Both the position numbers and the translations under genes were made by a program. From an uncultured Clostridia bacterium (lineage in GTDB: Bacteria > Bacillota > Clostridia > Christensenellales > Borkfalkiaceae): a stretch of DNA of 8,379 nt. Numbering within the stretch: the stretch's first letter is position 1; each line of letters starts with the position of its first letter. This document shows positions 6,411-8,379 of the stretch, piece after piece. The stretch is from contig CANROI010000053.1 of assembly GCA_947632165.1 (NCBI GenBank), positions 1 to 8,379 on the forward strand. Reading direction: 5' to 3'. The notes under the pieces are model-generated. The model was not told the origin of the DNA. It saw only the letters and a program-made list of their open reading frames with translations, and made no database searches.

Positions 6411-7124
6411 TCAGGAACGGCCGCCCAAATAACTCGTGAACGTATCGGTGAACTTTGCCTTGCGGTTGCGGCTGATGAGGAGCTTGTGCGGCCCGATGCT
6501 GACGGTGTTGCCCGTGATCTCTTCGATATAGCGCAAGTTGACGAGATAACAGCTGTTGCACCGCGCAAAATGGTATTGGGCGAGGCGGGCCTCCGCCTGC
6601 GACATGCTCCCCCATCCCTCCAAATCGCCCGTGATCGTGTGATAGGTGAGCTTGTGCTTGTTGCTCTCAATAAAGAGAATGTCGCGCACGGGGACCTTGA
6701 CGATGTGGCGGTTGTTCATGAGGGTGATGTATTCCCGCATGCTGTAGCGCGCCTGCCTGATCGCCTTTTTGAGCGTATTGCAGAAATCGTTGTAGGCGAC
6801 GGGCTTGACCATGAAGTCCATCGCGCTGACCTCATAGCCGCGGATCGCCATCTCCGCCATCTTCGTGACGAAGATCAAACAGGCGTTCTGGTTGCTCTCG
6901 CGGTATTCCCGCGCGACGTCGAGCCCGTTCATGTTGGGCATCTTGATGTCCATAAAGACAATGTCGTAATCGTTGAAAGACGCGGAGAGGAATTGGAATC
7001 CCCCTGCATAGCAGTCCGCCTTATATTCCGTTTTTTCGGGCTGCTCGGCAAAGAACTGATCGACATACCCCTTCAGCATGTCCAGCACTTCCTGCTCGTC
7101 GTCAACCATCGCGATATTCAACAT
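6411..7124 (-). CDS. LytTR-family response regulator (orphan)
   Basis: This 237-aa cytoplasmic DNA-binding regulator has a receiver domain at residues 1-122 with the acidic pair Asp8/Asp9, the phospho-acceptor Asp59 (V-F-M-D-I-K-M-P), Thr87 and Lys107 (V-K-P), all the residues needed for phosphorylation. A LytTR DNA-binding domain follows at about 130-235, with D-I-L-F-I-E-S, C-N-S-C-Y-L-V-N-L and L-L-I-S-R-N-R. This is the AgrA/LytR/VirR architecture; such proteins usually bind paired direct repeats near promoters. The start at 7124 is chosen because GGAAGG lies nine nt upstream and the receiver fold begins at M-L-N-I-A-M-V-D-D. The frame is open to an ATG at 7226, but that extension runs through the tandem repeat and is not plausible protein. 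No histidine kinase adjoins it. Its position between the lichenase and GH3 genes suggests local control (inference). Confidence 0.95.
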   Translation of the reverse strand: MLNIAMVDDEQEVLDMLKGYVDQFFAEQPEKTEYKADCYAGGFQFLSASFNDYDIVFMDIKMPNMNGLDVAREYRESNQNACLIFVTKMAEMAIRGYEVSAMDFMVKPVAYNDFCNTLKKAIRQARYSMREYITLMNNRHIVKVPVRDILFIESNKHKLTYHTITGDLEGWGSMSQAEARLAQYHFARCNSCYLVNLRYIEEITGNTVSIGPHKLLISRNRKAKFTDTFTSYLGGRS

Positions 7125-7164
7125 TTTATATGACCTTCCGCGCATCGGCATCGGGTAATGTTTG

Positions 7165-7241
7165 TTATGTGCTTGCATAGCAAGCACATAAGGGCATGCC
7201 CTTATGTGCTTGCATAGCAAGCACATAAGGGCATGCCCTTA
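7165..7241 (-). repeat. Two exact tandem copies of a 37-bp hairpin-rich unit in the regulator leader
   Basis: Copies at 7165-7201 and 7202-7238 are identical, followed by 3 nt of a third. Each contains TTATGTGCTTGC-ATA-GCAAGCACATAA, a perfect 12-bp stem with a 3-nt loop, then the palindrome GGGCATGCCC, which extends to TAAGGGCATGCCCTTA across the junctions. Because every arm is duplicated, the segment can fold as two separate hairpins or as one long hairpin. It lies between the regulator promoter and ribosome site, so it should be transcribed as a structured 5' leader. No transposase or target duplication is visible. Confidence 0.95.
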
Positions 7242-7262
7242 AAAAATCCGACGCCATTTTGT

Positions 7263-7291
7263 ATTATAACATATCCTGCGCAAAAAGTAAA
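7263..7291 (-). promoter_or_regulatory. Promoter of the LytTR response regulator
   Basis: The minus strand shows TTTACT (7291-7286), a 17-nt spacer and TATAAT (7268-7263), preceded by TG to give an extended -10 (TGTTATAAT). The start point would be near 7256, giving a leader of about 130 nt that contains the tandem hairpins. It begins about 27 nt after the lichenase stop; no strong terminator separates them, only an imperfect GCAAAAA/TTTTTGC hairpin. Confidence 0.75.
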
Positions 7292-7317
7292 ATGTTTTTT
7301 GCGGATTTTTACAGGGG

Positions 7318-8130
7318 TCAGGCAGACGGAGAATAGGCGAACCACTCGTACTCCGCCGAGGCGGGCAGCCGCGCGGGATCGAGCGCGCCGCTCCACGCGT
7401 CCGCGCCGCGGCAGTTCCAGACATTCATCATGAGCTGCATGGGATGAGACGGGAGCTCCTCCGTCGCGCGGTAGACCGCCACCCCGTCGACATACCACGT
7501 GATCGAACCGGGCTGCCAATCAAAGGCGTACTCATGAAACGCCTCGGAGCTGTCGAACCCGAGGTCGAGCACAAACTCGTGCCCGCCCTTGCCGCTCGTA
7601 TAGTAGTTGAACTGCACCTGCCCGGTGTTCTTGCCCAAAAATTCGATGTCGATCTCGTCCCAGACGGGTGCGTTCGTATAGCCGAAGAAGGAAGAGATGA
7701 CGCCCGAACACTTGGCGCTCTTCATCGAAACGGCATAGAAGCCGTAATGTGAGCGGGTGTCGGTGCGGTACTCCGCGCCCGCATAACCGCTCCCCTCTTT
7801 CAAGACGGTCATGCGCATGATCTCACCGACCGAGGCGCTGCTCTTCCTCCAGGTGCAGTTGAATTGGCTGCCGTTGGAGTAGCCGTCCGCCCAATAGAAC
7901 CCCTCGGGGGCGCCCTCCGAAAAGCGGAGCTTCTCCCCCTCTCCCGCAAGGCGGCCGGGGAGCCCCTCGGCCGAGGAATGCGGCACGAAAGCAGGCGTTT
8001 CTGGCGTAGTCTGCGGTCCCGACGGCGTATTTGGTGTAGAGGGTGTAGACGGCGTGGAGGTACAGGCGGAGAGCAAACCGGTGAAGAGCACAAGTGCCGT
8101 TGTAAAGGCGAAGAATTTTTTAACGTTCAT
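7318..8130 (-). CDS. bglS: GH16 lichenase (endo-beta-1,3-1,4-glucanase) lipoprotein
   Basis: The 270-aa protein has a lipoprotein signal with lipobox L-S-A-C (Cys23) and a Thr/Pro-rich linker to about residue 48. The GH16 jelly-roll follows to the C-terminus. The catalytic motif W-D-E-I-D-I-E-F gives Glu159 as nucleophile, Asp161 as helper and Glu163 as acid/base; this regular spacing with F-L-G-K-N-T-G-Q-V-Q-F-N-Y-Y and H-E-Y-A-F-D-W-Q-P-G is characteristic of Bacillus BglS and Clostridium LicB lichenases. It should cut beta-1,4 bonds next to beta-1,3 bonds in mixed-linkage glucan at the outer face of the membrane. The start has GGAAGG eight nt upstream. One oddity: as remembered, Bacillus enzymes pair the Cys of F-N-C-T-W with a Cys before A-E-Y-R, which here is Gly118; Cys141 and Cys240 are extra. 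The symbol is by similarity. Confidence 0.95.
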   Translation of the reverse strand: MNVKKFFAFTTALVLFTGLLSACTSTPSTPSTPNTPSGPQTTPETPAFVPHSSAEGLPGRLAGEGEKLRFSEGAPEGFYWADGYSNGSQFNCTWRKSSASVGEIMRMTVLKEGSGYAGAEYRTDTRSHYGFYAVSMKSAKCSGVISSFFGYTNAPVWDEIDIEFLGKNTGQVQFNYYTSGKGGHEFVLDLGFDSSEAFHEYAFDWQPGSITWYVDGVAVYRATEELPSHPMQLMMNVWNCRGADAWSGALDPARLPASAEYEWFAYSPSA

Positions 8131-8189
8131 ATTGTTTCCCTTCCATATAGGATTGGCGATTTCGGATGTTATACATCGCCTTTGGTAAC

Positions 8190-8218
8190 ATTTTACGGGG
8201 AAAAGAGGCTTCCGTCAA
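8190..8218 (-). promoter_or_regulatory. Promoter of the lichenase gene
   Basis: The minus strand shows TTGACG (8218-8213), exactly 17 nt, then TAAAAT (8195-8190), each five of six to the sigma-A consensus. The start point would be near 8183, giving a leader of about 50 nt that contains the GGAAGG ribosome site. No dedicated operator was recognised next to it. Confidence 0.8.
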
Positions 8219-8239
8219 GAAGCGTTTCCCAGACTGTCT

Positions 8240-8379
8240 CTATGTTTCACCGATTGTCGGTACTGAAGATGAGGTCCCCTTCATGAAGACGGAGAACTCG
8301 CCGCCGTATTTGCGGACGATGATCAGGTAGCCGTATCGAAACAGATAAAAAACTTTGTGGAAACCCACAAAGTTTTTTT
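8240..8379 (-). other. Open frame fragment of unknown status upstream of the lichenase promoter
   Basis: On the minus strand a frame is open from the window edge to a TAG at 8242-8240. It reads through the hairpin into a protein-like stretch (F-R-Y-G-Y-L-I-I-V-R-K-Y-G-G-E-F) before ending. It could be the 3' end of a gene, a remnant, or chance. The internal terminator-like hairpin and lack of a start codon with a ribosome site argue against an intact gene. The family was not recognised. Confidence 0.2.
8347..8378. terminator. Bidirectional terminator-like hairpin at the window end
   Basis: A perfect 14-bp stem (AAAAAACTTTGTGG pairing with CCACAAAGTTTTTT) with a 4-nt loop has A-runs and T-runs on both sides, so it can work as an intrinsic terminator on either strand. 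It probably ends the gene lying to the right of the window and insulates the lichenase promoter. Confidence 0.8.

Noticed and set aside
7125..7226. N-terminal extension of the response regulator to an upstream ATG
   Set aside because: The extra 34 residues are translated from the tandem hairpin repeat, and the receiver fold starts at the ATG at 7124, which has a good ribosome site.
7165..7241. The tandem palindromes as a CRISPR array or insertion-sequence ends
   Set aside because: The copies abut with no spacer, there is no transposase, and no target-site duplication is visible.
7165..7241. The tandem hairpins as the terminator of the lichenase gene
   Set aside because: They lie downstream of a good promoter on the same strand and are not followed by a T-run on the minus strand.

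Overview
The window looks like a carbohydrate-degradation locus from a Gram-positive, anaerobe-type Bacillota (Clostridia-like) genome or metagenome contig. The signs are strong AGGAGG/GGAAGG ribosome sites, two lipoprotein signal peptides without outer-membrane components, a LytTR response regulator, InlB-type repeats, and GC-rich genes separated by AT-rich promoters. A placement near gut Clostridia such as Christensenellales is only a guess. All five convincing genes lie on the minus strand. The window starts inside a gene and ends at a terminator hairpin.

Layout in the direction of transcription (right to left). A bidirectional terminator-like hairpin (8347-8378) and a clear sigma-A-type promoter (8190-8218) precede a lipoprotein GH16 lichenase (7318-8130). 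A second good promoter (7263-7291) drives a transcript whose leader contains two exact tandem copies of a 37-bp hairpin-rich unit (7165-7241). That leader precedes an orphan LytTR response regulator (6411-7124), which ends at a very strong terminator (6312-6356). An AT-rich gap holds an inverted repeat and a -10 box. It leads to a 1241-aa, domain-inverted GH3 enzyme (2250-5975) that carries an Ig-like domain, a coiled coil, a collagen-like stalk and a C-terminal membrane anchor. After a large hairpin (2198-2230) come an InlB-repeat lipoprotein with a carbohydrate-binding-like domain (464-2128) and, 11 nt on, the first 150 codons of a second inverted GH3 with an N-terminal membrane anchor (1-452, cut by the window edge).

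Proposed joint role (inference): the lichenase cuts mixed-linkage beta-1,3-1,4-glucan at the cell surface, the InlB-repeat lipoprotein holds polysaccharide, and the two membrane-tethered GH3 enzymes trim the oligosaccharides to glucose. The LytTR regulator, which has no kinase beside it, may control the locus. The most unusual element is the collagen-stalk GH3 with its GGCGG C-terminal anchor. The tandem hairpin leader of the regulator comes second. No tRNA, rRNA, CRISPR array, transposase or phage gene was seen.
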